Source: RUG12783 sp946409545 | GTDB lineage: Bacteria > Bacillota_I > Bacilli_A > RF39 > UBA660 | DNA: 58,464 nt | Reading direction: 5' to 3' | Assembly: GCA_946409545.1 (NCBI GenBank) | Contig: CAMJWT010000010.1 | Location: 1-58,464 of the forward strand | Part shown: in pieces, positions 1-8,090 of the stretch | How positions within the stretch are numbered: the first letter of the stretch is position 1 | Layout of the letters: each line of letters begins with the position of its first letter | Program-made: the position numbers and the translations under genes | Notes under the pieces: generated by a model | Told to the model about the DNA's origin: nothing | What the model saw: only the letters and a program-made list of their open reading frames with translations | Databases searched by the model: none

Positions 1-640
1 CAGGTGCTTCTACTTTTACTTCAGGAGCAGCTGGTTCCTCTTTTTTCTCTTCTGGAACCTCTATTTTAATTTCAGGTACAGCTGGAGTTTCAACCTTAAC
101 TTCTGGAGTTTCTTTCTTTTCTTCAGGAGCAGCTGGTTCTTCTTTCTTCTCTTCTGGTACTTCAATCTTAATTTCAGGTACAGCAGGAGTTTCAACCTTA
201 ACTTCTGGAGTTTCTTTCTTTTCTTCAGGAGCAGCTGGTTCTTCTTTCTTCTCTTCTGGAACCTCTATTTTAATTTCAGGTACTGCAGGAGTTTCAACTT
301 TAACTTCTGGAGTTTCTTTCTTTTCTTCAGGAGCAGCTGGTTCTTCTTTCTTCTCTTCTGGTACTTCAATCTTAATTTCAGGTACAGCAGGAGTTTCAAC
401 TTTAACTTCTGGAGTTTCTTTCTTTTCTTCAGGAGCAGCTGGTTCCTCTTTCTTCTCTTCTGGAACCTCTATTTTAATTTCAGGTACTGCAGGAGCTTCA
501 ACTTTAACTTCTGGAGTTTCTTTCTTTTCTTCAGGAGTTGCTGGCTCTTCTTTTTTAACTTCTGGAACTTCTACTTTAATTTCAGGTACAGTAGGAGCTT
601 CAGCTTTAACTTCTGGAGTTTCTTTTTTCTCTTCAGGAGC
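1..640 (-). repeat. 102-bp tandem coding repeats
   Basis: The phrase TTCAGGAGCAGCTGG (plus strand) or a close variant recurs at about 20, 122, 224, 326, 428, 530 and 632, an exact spacing of 102 bp (34 codons). Units differ by scattered synonymous changes, for example GGTACAGCAGG versus GGTACTGCAGG, and the two units nearest the gene start are the most diverged. The array continues beyond the window edge. Confidence 0.95.
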
Positions 641-1051
641 TTTTGCTTCTTCTTTCTTTTCAGTAGTTTCTTCTTTTTTATCTTCTGCTTTTTCAACTAC
701 AGCAGGTGTAATTACCGGAGTAGCTACTTCTTTTTTCTCCTCTTTGTCCTCTTCTTTTGGTTCTTCTTTCTTTTCTTCTTTTTTAGGAACAAGAACAGGC
801 ATAGCAGGAGCATTTATTTCAATTTTTTCTCCTTTAGAATCAACAACAACAGGTTTAGCTATTACCTTATCAGTAACTAAAGAACCCGTGCTTTTTGGTT
901 CCTCTTTATCTTTATCTTTATCTTCTTCATTTTCTTTCTTAGCAAATTCATTAGACTTCTTCATTCCTATTACATATATAGCGATTGCCGCAATAATTAA
1001 AATAATTCCGCCTAACAAAAATAATCCTGGCATTTCAAATAACCAACTCAT
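1..1051 (-). CDS. Membrane-anchored Pro/Glu/Lys repeat protein, N-terminal part (runs off window)
   Basis: An open minus-strand frame starts at the ATG at 1049-1051, behind a good AGGTGAT ribosome binding site. It stays open for 350 codons to the window edge, so the C-terminus is missing. Residues about 7-25 form one hydrophobic segment (LFLLGGIILIIAAIAIYVIG) with no lipobox, followed by a Lys/Glu-rich charged stretch. From about residue 140 the protein consists of 34-residue repeats of the type PEVKVETPAVPEIKIEV then PEEKKEEPAAPEEKKET. Such PE/PK-rich repeats usually form extended stalks or spacers at the cell surface or within the cytoplasm. No catalytic domain is visible. The single N-terminal anchor suggests a type I or II membrane protein, but which side the repeats face is not shown. 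Confidence 0.85.
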   Translation of the reverse strand, partial: MSWLFEMPGLFLLGGIILIIAAIAIYVIGMKKSNEFAKKENEEDKDKDKEEPKSTGSLVTDKVIAKPVVVDSKGEKIEINAPAMPVLVPKKEEKKEEPKEEDKEEKKEVATPVITPAVVEKAEDKKEETTEKKEEAKAPEEKKETPEVKAEAPTVPEIKVEVPEVKKEEPATPEEKKETPEVKVEAPAVPEIKIEVPEEKKEEPAAPEEKKETPEVKVETPAVPEIKIEVPEEKKEEPAAPEEKKETPEVKVETPAVPEIKIEVPEEKKEEPAAPEEKKETPEVKVETPAVPEIKIEVPEEKKEEPAAPEEKKETPEVKVETPAVPEIKIEVPEEKKEEPAAPEVKVEAP

Positions 1052-1097
1052 AATAAATATCACCTTTTATCCTTTTACTATTTTATAATTCATTTTA

Positions 1098-1126
1098 ATG
1101 ATATCAAATAATTAAAATAAAATCAA
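1098..1126 (-). promoter_or_regulatory. Sigma-A-like promoter of the repeat protein
   Basis: On the minus strand TTGATT (1126-1121), a 17-nt spacer and TATCAT (1103-1098) lie about 47 bp before the start codon of the repeat protein. Spacing is ideal; each box departs from consensus at one or two positions. Confidence 0.55.
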
Positions 1127-1141
1127 TTAATTTCAAATTCT

Positions 1142-1369
1142 TTATTTAATTTTTTTACTAATTGATGCTAAATAATATTTTATTATTGTAGCAACAATAA
1201 AAACTAATAATCCCCAAATGAAGTTAATTACTTGAAATAATGCTAATATTTCTAAAATAACAATTGCAATATATAGTAATATCCAAACTGTTGTCAAAAT
1301 ATTTTTAGTTCTATATAATCTTATTTTTTCATCTATTTGACGATATTCTTGTTCCGATTTTTTTACCAT
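1142..1369 (-). CDS. Small two-TM membrane protein
   Basis: This 75-residue protein has a charged N-terminus (MVKKSEQEYRQIDEKIR) and two hydrophobic segments, about residues 27-46 and 49-69, ending in a basic tail. Its start lies inside the 3' end of pyrH (41-bp overlap, different frame). An AAAGGTG ribosome binding site sits 5 nt before the ATG, so it is likely translated by coupling to pyrH. The family is not recognised. The overlap, the ribosome binding site and the two clear membrane segments support a real gene rather than a shadow frame. Confidence 0.65.
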   Translation of the reverse strand: MVKKSEQEYRQIDEKIRLYRTKNILTTVWILLYIAIVILEILALFQVINFIWGLLVFIVATIIKYYLASISKKIK

Positions 1370-2030
1370 CTAACACCTTTATTAAATTCTTCTTATCATT
1401 AAAATTAATAACTGAAATATCAATATTATTATGCATACATTCTTCAATTGCTGGAATATCCATTACTTTAATTTCTGGATTGTCAAGAACTTCTTGATGT
1501 GTTAAGAAATCATACATAACAGCATCAGCATATTTATTAGGATCTTTATCATATACACCTTCAACATTTGTAAGTTTAATAATAACATCAGCTTTAATTA
1601 AACTTGCTTTATTACTTGCTGCAGTATCAGTTGAACATCCAATATGACCAGTACCTCCACCAAATAGTACTACATTACTTTTTATCTTTTCTAATACTTC
1701 TTCTGGAGTGTAAATAGGGATTAGTCCATTTAAATCAAATGGTGTACTAATAATACAAGGAAGTTCTTCTTTTTTCATAGCATCAGCAAGTCCTAATGCA
1801 TTTGAAACTGTTCCAAGCATTCCCATTGTATCAACGTATAATGGTTCCATATCTTTATTACTTCTTCCACGGAAGAAATTACCTCCACCAATTACGATAC
1901 CTACTTCAATTCCCATATCACGTACTTCTTTAATAAGACGTGCAATTTCTCTTGTTCTTTCCTTATCAATAATGGCATCTTCACCCATTAGTGATTCACC
2001 ACTTAATTTGATTAATATTCTCTTATACAT
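1329..2030 (-). CDS. pyrH: UMP kinase PyrH
   Basis: PyrH phosphorylates UMP to UDP with ATP in the cytoplasm. The bacterial enzyme is a hexamer of the amino-acid-kinase fold, unrelated to eukaryotic UMP/CMP kinases. Visible motifs are the N-terminal KRILIKLSGESL, the glycine-rich VIGGGNFFRGR (about 46-56), MGMLGTVSNALGLADAM (about 69-85) and GGGTGHIGCSTDTAAS (about 124-139). The C-terminal part carries TNVEGVYDKDP. The 233-residue length is close to the usual ~240. It is the last enzyme gene of a thyA-folA-tmk-pyrH operon rather than lying beside rpsB-tsf-frr as in many Firmicutes, so the whole operon serves pyrimidine nucleotide supply. Confidence 0.95.
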   Translation of the reverse strand: MYKRILIKLSGESLMGEDAIIDKERTREIARLIKEVRDMGIEVGIVIGGGNFFRGRSNKDMEPLYVDTMGMLGTVSNALGLADAMKKEELPCIISTPFDLNGLIPIYTPEEVLEKIKSNVVLFGGGTGHIGCSTDTAASNKASLIKADVIIKLTNVEGVYDKDPNKYADAVMYDFLTHQEVLDNPEIKVMDIPAIEECMHNNIDISVINFNDKKNLIKVLDGKKIGTRISSNR

Positions 2031-2039
2031 ATAATCCTC

Positions 2040-2705
2040 CTATAATTTATTAATCTCTTTCATTATTTCTTCATTTATATCTTCAATTGTTCTTATCTTT
2101 TTATTCTTAATACAATTTATATGATGCCAATGATACAATTCAGAAAGTTCTACATAAGCGATTTCTGAATTTTTTAAATGTTTTTCACTCTTTTCATGTT
2201 CATCTAAACTTATTCTATTCTTTTTTAATTCAACTGCAAACTCGTATGGAACATGTAAAAAGAAAGTTGTATCTGGTTTAGGAAGTTTTAAAAGCCAATA
2301 CTCTAATTTATCAATCCATTGATACATCAAAAATCTTTCATCAGCGTCTTCAATCTTACTACCTTGATGAGCCATATTACTTGATATATAACGATCACAT
2401 ATTACATAATAGTCATCATCTAAGTATTTCTTTATTTCACCTTCATTGTATTTACGATCAGCTGCATAATATAGACAAGCTACCTTAGGATCAACATTAA
2501 CGGCTCCTTCAGGGAACCAACACTTACTTATTTCTTCTTTACCTAAATACGGTCCACCAATTATTTTACCTGTTGGTGAATCATAATTAGGGAAAGTAAT
2601 ACGAATAGCTTTTTTACCCATTTCATTTAATTTGTCAACAATTAACTTACTTTGTGTTTCTTTGCCACTGCAATCTGTTCCTTCAATTACAATAAATTTT
2701 CCCAT
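2040..2705 (-). CDS. tmk: Thymidylate kinase-like dNMP kinase
   Basis: The 221-residue protein matches the thymidylate kinase family, which converts dTMP to dTDP. It opens with FIVIEGTDCSGKETQ, the P-loop region, and has the DR(Y/H) substrate motif in CDRYISSNMAHQGSK (about 103-117). The residue after the P-loop lysine is Glu, where Walker A loops usually have Ser or Thr; some clostridial members of this family carry the same GKETQ form. The stop codon is 9 nt before pyrH and the start abuts folA, so these genes form one transcript. Its place directly after thyA and folA fits dTMP as the substrate, though another deoxynucleotide cannot be excluded. Confidence 0.85.
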   Translation of the reverse strand: MGKFIVIEGTDCSGKETQSKLIVDKLNEMGKKAIRITFPNYDSPTGKIIGGPYLGKEEISKCWFPEGAVNVDPKVACLYYAADRKYNEGEIKKYLDDDYYVICDRYISSNMAHQGSKIEDADERFLMYQWIDKLEYWLLKLPKPDTTFFLHVPYEFAVELKKNRISLDEHEKSEKHLKNSEIAYVELSELYHWHHINCIKNKKIRTIEDINEEIMKEINKL

Positions 2706-3190
2706 TATTTTCTCCTTTCATATATAACAAAATTATATTTAATATTATTATCTTCTCCATTTCCAACAATTGTTTTCTTATATTTTCTCTTATCAAACTT
2801 TGGAAAATAAACATCAGGATCTTTACAAGATTCATTAACTTCTGTTAAATACAATTTTTTTGCATACGGAAGAAATTGTTTATATATACTAGCACCACCA
2901 ATAATGAATACTTCTTCTTCATCTTTGATATTATCAAGTATTTCAGGAATACTATTAAAAATTTCAACACCATCAATCTTACTTTCATTTGGTAGTTGTA
3001 AGACAATATTTCGTCTCTTTGGTAAAACTCCTGGTAGCGAATCAAAAGTACGTCTACCCATAATTACTGTTTTACCACTAGTAACTTTTTTAAAATATTT
3101 TAAATCATTAGGTAAGTGCCAAATTAAATCATTATTTTTACCAAGTTCTAAATTCTTGCCTACACAAGCAATCATTGATATATTATCCAT
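2705..3190 (-). CDS. folA: Dihydrofolate reductase
   Basis: This 161-residue protein has the size and motifs of bacterial DHFR, which regenerates tetrahydrofolate from dihydrofolate with NADPH. NDLIWHLPNDLKYFKK (about 20-35) holds the substrate loop and the catalytic Asp after LPN. VIMGRRTF (about 43-50) binds the cofactor, and EEVFIIGGASIYKQFLPYA (about 92-110) is the second NADPH site. It lies between thyA and tmk, 8 nt after thyA. That is the classical thyA-folA pairing, because ThyA is the reaction that makes dihydrofolate. Confidence 0.96.
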   Translation of the reverse strand: MDNISMIACVGKNLELGKNNDLIWHLPNDLKYFKKVTSGKTVIMGRRTFDSLPGVLPKRRNIVLQLPNESKIDGVEIFNSIPEILDNIKDEEEVFIIGGASIYKQFLPYAKKLYLTEVNESCKDPDVYFPKFDKRKYKKTIVGNGEDNNIKYNFVIYERRK

Positions 3191-3198
3191 TATACCTC

Positions 3199-4101
3199 CT
3201 ATTGAGCTATTGGAAATTCAATCTTTCCCATATGTTTATAACCAGATATTTTAATATCCTTAAGATCTTTACTATTATCAAAATCATAGAAATTCTTTAT
3301 TTCTGGATTAATCCATAACTTAGGCGCTGGTAAGTCACCATTCTCTTCAAATCTTTTAATTTGTTCCTTGATACCTTCTACTTGATTAACATAGATATGA
3401 GCATCTTTTATACTCCAATACATCTTACCTACCTCAAGTCCTGTTACACTTGCAATTAAATTGGCAAGAACAGCATATTGTGTAACATTAAATGGAAGTC
3501 CTAATGGTACATCACAACTTCTTTGGTGAACCCAAAGATTTAGTTTACCATCTGTTACGTCCCATTCACTGCACCACACGCAACTAGGAAGTACAGCCGT
3601 ATCTAAGAATTCATTTTGCCATAAGCTCATTATCATTCTTCTATCAGTTGGATTATTTTTAATAGTATCAAGAAGTTTATCAATTAATTTATAACGATTA
3701 ACAATCCAGCCATACGCTGTTCCAATGGTATGAGCATATTCTTTTCCAAAATGTTTTACTATTTCTTTCTTCTCTAGTTTACCATTCTCTCCTGGTACCA
3801 TTTGAGTTGCATGCCAATCACCCTTAGAATCACATTCCCATTCATCCCAAATATGATTATCACGCTCTTGTAACCAACGAACATCATTAGATTGAGCTTG
3901 ATAAATCCATAACATTTCTGTAATCGCTTTTTTAAAATATAATTGTTTTGTTGTTAATACTGGAAACTCTTTAGATAAATCAAACTCTAATTCATAACCA
4001 GGAAGTTTAATTGTATTAATCCCTGTTCTATTAGGAACTTCACGTCCATTCTTTAATATCTTTTTGCATAATTTAATATACTCTTTATCCCACTTTGTCA
4101 T
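3199..4101 (-). CDS. thyA: Thymidylate synthase ThyA
   Basis: ThyA methylates dUMP to dTMP using methylene-tetrahydrofolate. The 300-residue sequence shows NRTGINTIKLPG near the N-terminus, the nucleophile loop VLPSCVWCSEWDV (Cys at about 173) and the strongly conserved RSCDVPLGLPFNVTQYA (about 194-210). The C-terminus ends in KIEFPIAQ, with an extended MGKIEFPIAQ-like tail where E. coli ends PVAI. The loop reads SCV rather than the common PCH, a variant that appears regular for its subfamily. It is the first gene of the dTTP operon, with a GTGGAG ribosome binding site before ATG. Confidence 0.95.
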   Translation of the reverse strand: MTKWDKEYIKLCKKILKNGREVPNRTGINTIKLPGYELEFDLSKEFPVLTTKQLYFKKAITEMLWIYQAQSNDVRWLQERDNHIWDEWECDSKGDWHATQMVPGENGKLEKKEIVKHFGKEYAHTIGTAYGWIVNRYKLIDKLLDTIKNNPTDRRMIMSLWQNEFLDTAVLPSCVWCSEWDVTDGKLNLWVHQRSCDVPLGLPFNVTQYAVLANLIASVTGLEVGKMYWSIKDAHIYVNQVEGIKEQIKRFEENGDLPAPKLWINPEIKNFYDFDNSKDLKDIKISGYKHMGKIEFPIAQ

Positions 4102-4125
4102 ATAATCTCCACTTATACTACAACT

Positions 4126-4131
4126 ATTATA
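4126..4131 (-). promoter_or_regulatory. Minus 10 box of the thyA operon
   Basis: A perfect TATAAT (minus strand, within GTTATAATAG) lies about 25 bp before the thyA start. The -35 is weak (TTATTA-like at 17 nt spacing), so this is a likely but incomplete promoter call. Confidence 0.5.
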
Positions 4132-4164
4132 ACATAATCTTTTTTAATTAATAAATAATTGACA

Positions 4165-4195
4165 AAGAAAAAACAGTTATCCCTTTAACTGTTTT
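4165..4195 (-). terminator. Rho-independent terminator of the lepA-hemW operon
   Basis: The minus strand reads AAAACAGTTA, a 6-nt loop, TAACTGTTTT and a T-run. The 10-bp stem begins at the stop codon of the HD-domain gene and ends the lepA-hemW-hydrolase-HD transcript before the thyA promoter. Confidence 0.85.
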
Positions 4196-4784
4196 AATCT
4201 CGATCAATTATTTCGTTTTTATCATTAAATTTAACATCTAAATATTTACGACTAGATAAATAGTCACACATATGAACAAATACTTGATGTTTCGTTTTGG
4301 GTTCAGGAAGTTCCTCATTTGTATATGAATTAACATTCCAAGGAAAACCACCCATATGTGATTCTACACAACTTCTAAATAAAGCTAACTCTTCATCAGT
4401 TAATTCAATTTTATCTTTATTATCATTAACAAAATTACTAATTAAAATAGGATGATTAAAAGCTGTATATTTATCATGATTTAAACCGCTTTTTAAACTA
4501 TCATGAAGAATTAAAGTCATTAACATTATATCTTTTTCATTACGAGTATATTTTGATTTAAAAGATGGATCTTCTAATAAATCATTAGCAATTCTTGTTG
4601 CAACTTTAACATGACGAACAAGTCCACCTTCTCCTAAAGAGAAACTTGGATGATACTTTCCGGTACTAGATGCTGGTATTTCATAAAAATAATCTGGTAA
4701 CATATCAAGAATAGTTTCACAACTTTTTCTTATTCGATCATCTTTGATATAAGATAATTCAATATTAAATACTTCGTGTTTCAT
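4194..4784 (-). CDS. HD-domain phosphohydrolase
   Basis: The 196-residue protein has the HD metal-dependent phosphohydrolase pattern: His in LVRHVKVA (about 57), the HD pair in LILHDSLKSG (about 94-95), a later His in ESHMGGF (about 142) and an Asp in HMCDYLSSRKYL (about 173). Such enzymes remove phosphates from nucleotides or act as dNTPases, but the substrate is not evident here. The start overlaps the end of the DNPH1-like gene by 20 bp, implying translational coupling. Coupling to a nucleotide N-glycosidase suggests nucleotide clean-up. It is unlikely to be a tRNA-modifying HD protein, since no RNA-binding domain is present. Confidence 0.8.
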   Translation of the reverse strand: MKHEVFNIELSYIKDDRIRKSCETILDMLPDYFYEIPASSTGKYHPSFSLGEGGLVRHVKVATRIANDLLEDPSFKSKYTRNEKDIMLMTLILHDSLKSGLNHDKYTAFNHPILISNFVNDNKDKIELTDEELALFRSCVESHMGGFPWNVNSYTNEELPEPKTKHQVFVHMCDYLSSRKYLDVKFNDKNEIIDRD

Positions 4785-5130
4785 AATTATGCTCCTTTAT
4801 TATTTTCTTTATTATATAAATAATATTATCATATTCCATTATTTTATTTGTAACCGCTTCAATTGATTTACTATAATCACCTTGATAAATACAATAAATA
4901 GGTTTCTTTTCATCATAGAAAAAACCAAGTTCAATTCCTAATCCAGTTGATGGATTTGATACTTCCGCAATCACTAAATCAAAATCTTCATAATAATTAC
5001 GATTGTGAATAAAATCTTTTTCCATATGAGGAAGTGTTATAATTTTACTTAATTCAGAATCATTTAATATAGGTTTATAAATCTTATTAATATAATCACA
5101 ATTACTAGAATGTGCTAAATAAATTCTCAT
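4765..5130 (-). CDS. DNPH1-like / nucleoside 2-deoxyribosyltransferase-fold hydrolase
   Basis: The 121-residue protein opens with RIYLAHSS, a typical start for the nucleoside 2-deoxyribosyltransferase fold. Its core is DLVIAEVSNPSTGLGIELGFF (the Glu of AEVSNPS and the GxGxELG motif, about 52-70), close to the AEVTQPSLGVGYELG motif of DNPH1/Rcl. Those enzymes cleave the N-glycosidic bond of deoxynucleoside 5'-monophosphates. The start codon overlaps the hemW stop as ATGA, and its 3' end overlaps the HD-domain gene. Together with that HD hydrolase it may sanitise the nucleotide pool. The exact substrate is an inference. Confidence 0.75.
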   Translation of the reverse strand: MRIYLAHSSNCDYINKIYKPILNDSELSKIITLPHMEKDFIHNRNYYEDFDLVIAEVSNPSTGLGIELGFFYDEKKPIYCIYQGDYSKSIEAVTNKIMEYDNIIYIIKKIIKEHNYETRSI

Positions 5131-6209
5131 ATAAAATTCTCCAATATTTTATTTTCTACATATATCATATCATATTTTATTTTGATATTCTCACCATCAT
5201 CAATTAAATAACCATCTTTTATTAAAGATCTAATATTATACATATCAACAAGTTCAATATGATATTTATTATAAAAATCTTTTTTATTAATACCATTTAT
5301 TAATCTAAAACCAAGTATTAAATGATAAGACATAATATCTTCTTTATTTAATTCTTCTCTATTTAATAAATAATTACCTTTTAAATAACTAGATAAACTT
5401 TTAGTATTGTCATAACGAATGTTATTAATATAACCACTAGCTCCTAGTCCAAAACCATAATAATTTTCATTATGCCAATAAACAAGATTATGACGTGATT
5501 CATAACCATCTTTACTAAAATTACTTATTTCATAATGATTAAAATGATGTTCTTTTAAATAATTACAAATATAATCATACATTTCTCTATCTAAATCATT
5601 ATCAATATAGTTAGTTTTATTAATACCAAGAACAGTATTTTCATTAATTATCAATGAATAAGTTGATACATGATTAATATCAAGATCTATTATATTATCT
5701 AAATCATTTTTTAAATCATCAATTGTTTCATTAGGTATTGCATATATTAAATCCACATTAATGTTATCAAAATATTGTTTTATTAAATTAATTATATCTT
5801 TAACCATCTTAAAATCATGTTTACGATTTAAATATTTAAGAAAAACATCATTGGTTGATTCAATACCAATACTAATACGATTAACTCTATTAGATTTAAA
5901 TAATTGTAGTTTTTCATCATCTATATTCTCTGGATTAACTTCTATTGTAAATTCATAGTCATTATCTAACTCAATATCTTTTAAAATATTAAATAACTTA
6001 GTTAAATTATTAATACTCAAACTACTTGGTGTTCCACCACCAATATAAATGGTTTTTATTTTTTCTCCTTTGTAGTTATCCTTTATTTCTTTAGATAAAG
6101 AGTCTAGATAATTACTACACTCATTTTCATTATAAAATCTTTTACAGAAATCACAATAACTACAAATATGAGAACAAAATGGTATATGAATATACATACT
6201 AGTCGTCAT
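5127..6209 (-). CDS. hemW: Radical SAM heme chaperone HemW
   Basis: HemW is a radical SAM protein related to coproporphyrinogen dehydrogenase HemN, now regarded as a heme-binding chaperone. The 360-residue protein begins MYIHIPFCSHICSYCDFC, with the CxxxCxxC cluster motif plus the following Cys typical of HemW. GGGTPSSL (about 58-65) is the SAM-binding glycine motif, and EVNPENID follows. The start lies 11 bp inside lepA with a GAGG ribosome binding site, reproducing the conserved lepA-hemW pair of Firmicutes. No other heme gene is in the window, so its partner is unknown. Confidence 0.92.
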   Translation of the reverse strand: MTTSMYIHIPFCSHICSYCDFCKRFYNENECSNYLDSLSKEIKDNYKGEKIKTIYIGGGTPSSLSINNLTKLFNILKDIELDNDYEFTIEVNPENIDDEKLQLFKSNRVNRISIGIESTNDVFLKYLNRKHDFKMVKDIINLIKQYFDNINVDLIYAIPNETIDDLKNDLDNIIDLDINHVSTYSLIINENTVLGINKTNYIDNDLDREMYDYICNYLKEHHFNHYEISNFSKDGYESRHNLVYWHNENYYGFGLGASGYINNIRYDNTKSLSSYLKGNYLLNREELNKEDIMSYHLILGFRLINGINKKDFYNKYHIELVDMYNIRSLIKDGYLIDDGENIKIKYDMIYVENKILENFI

Positions 6210-8007
6210 TTATTTCCTCATTTGAAAGTACTGCTAAGAAGGCATCTTGTGGGATTTCAACACTACCTAATGTCTTCATACGTTTCTTACCTTCTTTTTG
6301 CTTTTCAAGAAGTTTCTTTTTTCTAGATACATCTCCACCATAACATTTAGCGAGAACATCTTTACGAAGAGCTCTAATATCAGCTCTTGCTATAATTTTA
6401 GCCCCAATGGCAGCTTGAATAGGTACAACAAATAATTGACGAGGTATAAGTTTTTTTAAGTTTTCAACAACTACTTTACCACGTGGATATGCAAAATCTT
6501 TATGAACTATTGTTGATAAGGCATCAACAAGTTCTCCGTTAATTAAGATATCCATTTTAACTAAATTACTTTCTCTATATCCAATTAATTCATAATCGAA
6601 TGATGCATACCCTTTGGTTGTACTTTTTAATTTATCAAAAAAGTCATATACAATTTCTGATAGTGGTAACTCATAATGAATAATGACTCTTTTGGGATCA
6701 ATATATTCCATAGAGATATAAGTACCACGTTTATTTTGACATAATTCCATAATTGGACCAATATATTCACTTGGTGTAAAAACATTTGTTCTAATATATG
6801 GTTCAGAAATTGAAGCAATTTTAACAGGTTCAGGTAACTTTTGAGGTGAATCAATAATTAATTCTTCCCCATCCGTTTTTGTTACATGATATACAACAGA
6901 TGGACTAGTTGCAATTAAATCAAGATTAAATTCTCGTTCAATTCTCTCTTCAATTATTTCCATATGAAGAAGTCCTAAGAAACCACAACGGAATCCAAAT
7001 CCTAAAGCTTTACTTGTTTCCGGTTCAAAAGATAAACTAGCATCATTAAGTTTTAATTTTTCTAAAGCATCACGTAAATCATTATATTTACTAGTTTCTG
7101 TTGGATAAATACCAGCGAATACTACTTGTTGCATTGGTTTATAACCTGGTAACATTTCCGTTGCTGGATTAGCTTCAAGGGTTACAGTATCACCAACATG
7201 AACATCATTTATACTTTTAATACTTCCCCAAAGGTAACCTACTTCACCACATAATAACTCATTTTTCTTTTTAACAGATGGTGTATAAACACCAACTTCT
7301 GTTACATCGTAAACAGCATCTGTACTCATTAATTTAATCTTATCGCCCGCTTTAATCTTTCCATTTTTAAGTCGCATTAAAATAATTGTACCTTTATATG
7401 AATCATAGATACTATCAAAGATTAAAGCTTGAAGTGGTTTATTAACGTCCCCGTCTGGCGCTGGAATACGTGTAATAATAGCTTCAACAAGTTCTTCTAT
7501 TCCAATACCATTCTTAGCAGATGTAAGTATTATTTCATCTTTAGTGAAGCCAAAAGTATCATTTAATTCTTTTGTTACTTTATCAACATCCGCATTTGGT
7601 AAATCTATTTTATTTATTACAGGAATAATAGTTAAATTACTATCAAGGGCTAAAAATAAGTTAGCTAAAGTTTGCGCTTCAATTCCTTGAGCCGCATCAA
7701 CAACAAGTATTGCACCTTCACAAGCAGCAAGACTACGTGAAACTTCATAAGAAAAGTCAACATGACCTGGAGTATCTATTAAATTTAATAAATAATCTTC
7801 ACCTTTATATTTATAATTAAGTTCAACAGCATTTAGTTTAATCGTTATTCCATGTTCACGCTCCAAATCCATAGAATCTAACATTTGTTCTTTACTTTCT
7901 CTTTTAGATACAGCACCTGTTAGTTCAAGTATTCGATCAGCTAAAGTACTTTTACCATGATCAATATGAGCGATTATTGCAAAATTACGTATATTTGCTT
8001 GTTTCAT
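6199..8007 (-). CDS. lepA: Elongation factor 4 (LepA)
   Basis: LepA is a ribosome-bound GTPase related to EF-G that acts in translation fidelity and initiation. The G1 motif AHIDHGKSTLADR and G3 DTPGHVDFS are near the N-terminus, and NKIDLPNAD is G4. The C-terminal domain specific to LepA contains GGDVSRKKKLLEKQKEGKKRMK. The ATG at 8007 is chosen over an upstream GTG because CGGTGAT lies just before it and includes that GTG. This gives 602 residues, the family norm. It leads the lepA-hemW operon, which ends at the hairpin near 4180. Confidence 0.97.
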   Translation of the reverse strand: MKQANIRNFAIIAHIDHGKSTLADRILELTGAVSKRESKEQMLDSMDLEREHGITIKLNAVELNYKYKGEDYLLNLIDTPGHVDFSYEVSRSLAACEGAILVVDAAQGIEAQTLANLFLALDSNLTIIPVINKIDLPNADVDKVTKELNDTFGFTKDEIILTSAKNGIGIEELVEAIITRIPAPDGDVNKPLQALIFDSIYDSYKGTIILMRLKNGKIKAGDKIKLMSTDAVYDVTEVGVYTPSVKKKNELLCGEVGYLWGSIKSINDVHVGDTVTLEANPATEMLPGYKPMQQVVFAGIYPTETSKYNDLRDALEKLKLNDASLSFEPETSKALGFGFRCGFLGLLHMEIIEERIEREFNLDLIATSPSVVYHVTKTDGEELIIDSPQKLPEPVKIASISEPYIRTNVFTPSEYIGPIMELCQNKRGTYISMEYIDPKRVIIHYELPLSEIVYDFFDKLKSTTKGYASFDYELIGYRESNLVKMDILINGELVDALSTIVHKDFAYPRGKVVVENLKKLIPRQLFVVPIQAAIGAKIIARADIRALRKDVLAKCYGGDVSRKKKLLEKQKEGKKRMKTLGSVEIPQDAFLAVLSNEEINDD

Positions 8008-8055
8008 AAATATCACCGAAATTATTTTAACATAATAGGAAAGAAATTACTATAA

Positions 8056-8087
8056 TCAAAAAAGACTTAGAAATAATCTAAGTCTTT
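8056..8087 (-). terminator. Terminator of the GH5 gene
   Basis: A perfect 11-bp stem, AAAGACTTAGA / TCTAAGTCTTT with a 5-nt loop, is followed on the minus strand by TTTTTT. It starts 3 bp after the stop of the glycoside hydrolase gene. Confidence 0.9.
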
Positions 8088-8090
8088 ATT

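Noticed and set aside
1..640. Regular 102-bp repeats as a CRISPR array
   Set aside because: There are no unique spacers; the repeats are continuous coding sequence in one frame, and the unit is 34 codons.
744..1088. Plus-strand Ser/Phe/Leu-rich ORF of 114 codons
   Set aside because: It is the antisense of the Glu/Lys-rich N-terminal part of the repeat protein and has no ribosome binding site or promoter.
2904..3254. Plus-strand 116-codon ORF inside the folA-thyA region
   Set aside because: It is the antisense of conserved folA/thyA sequence, with no initiation signals.
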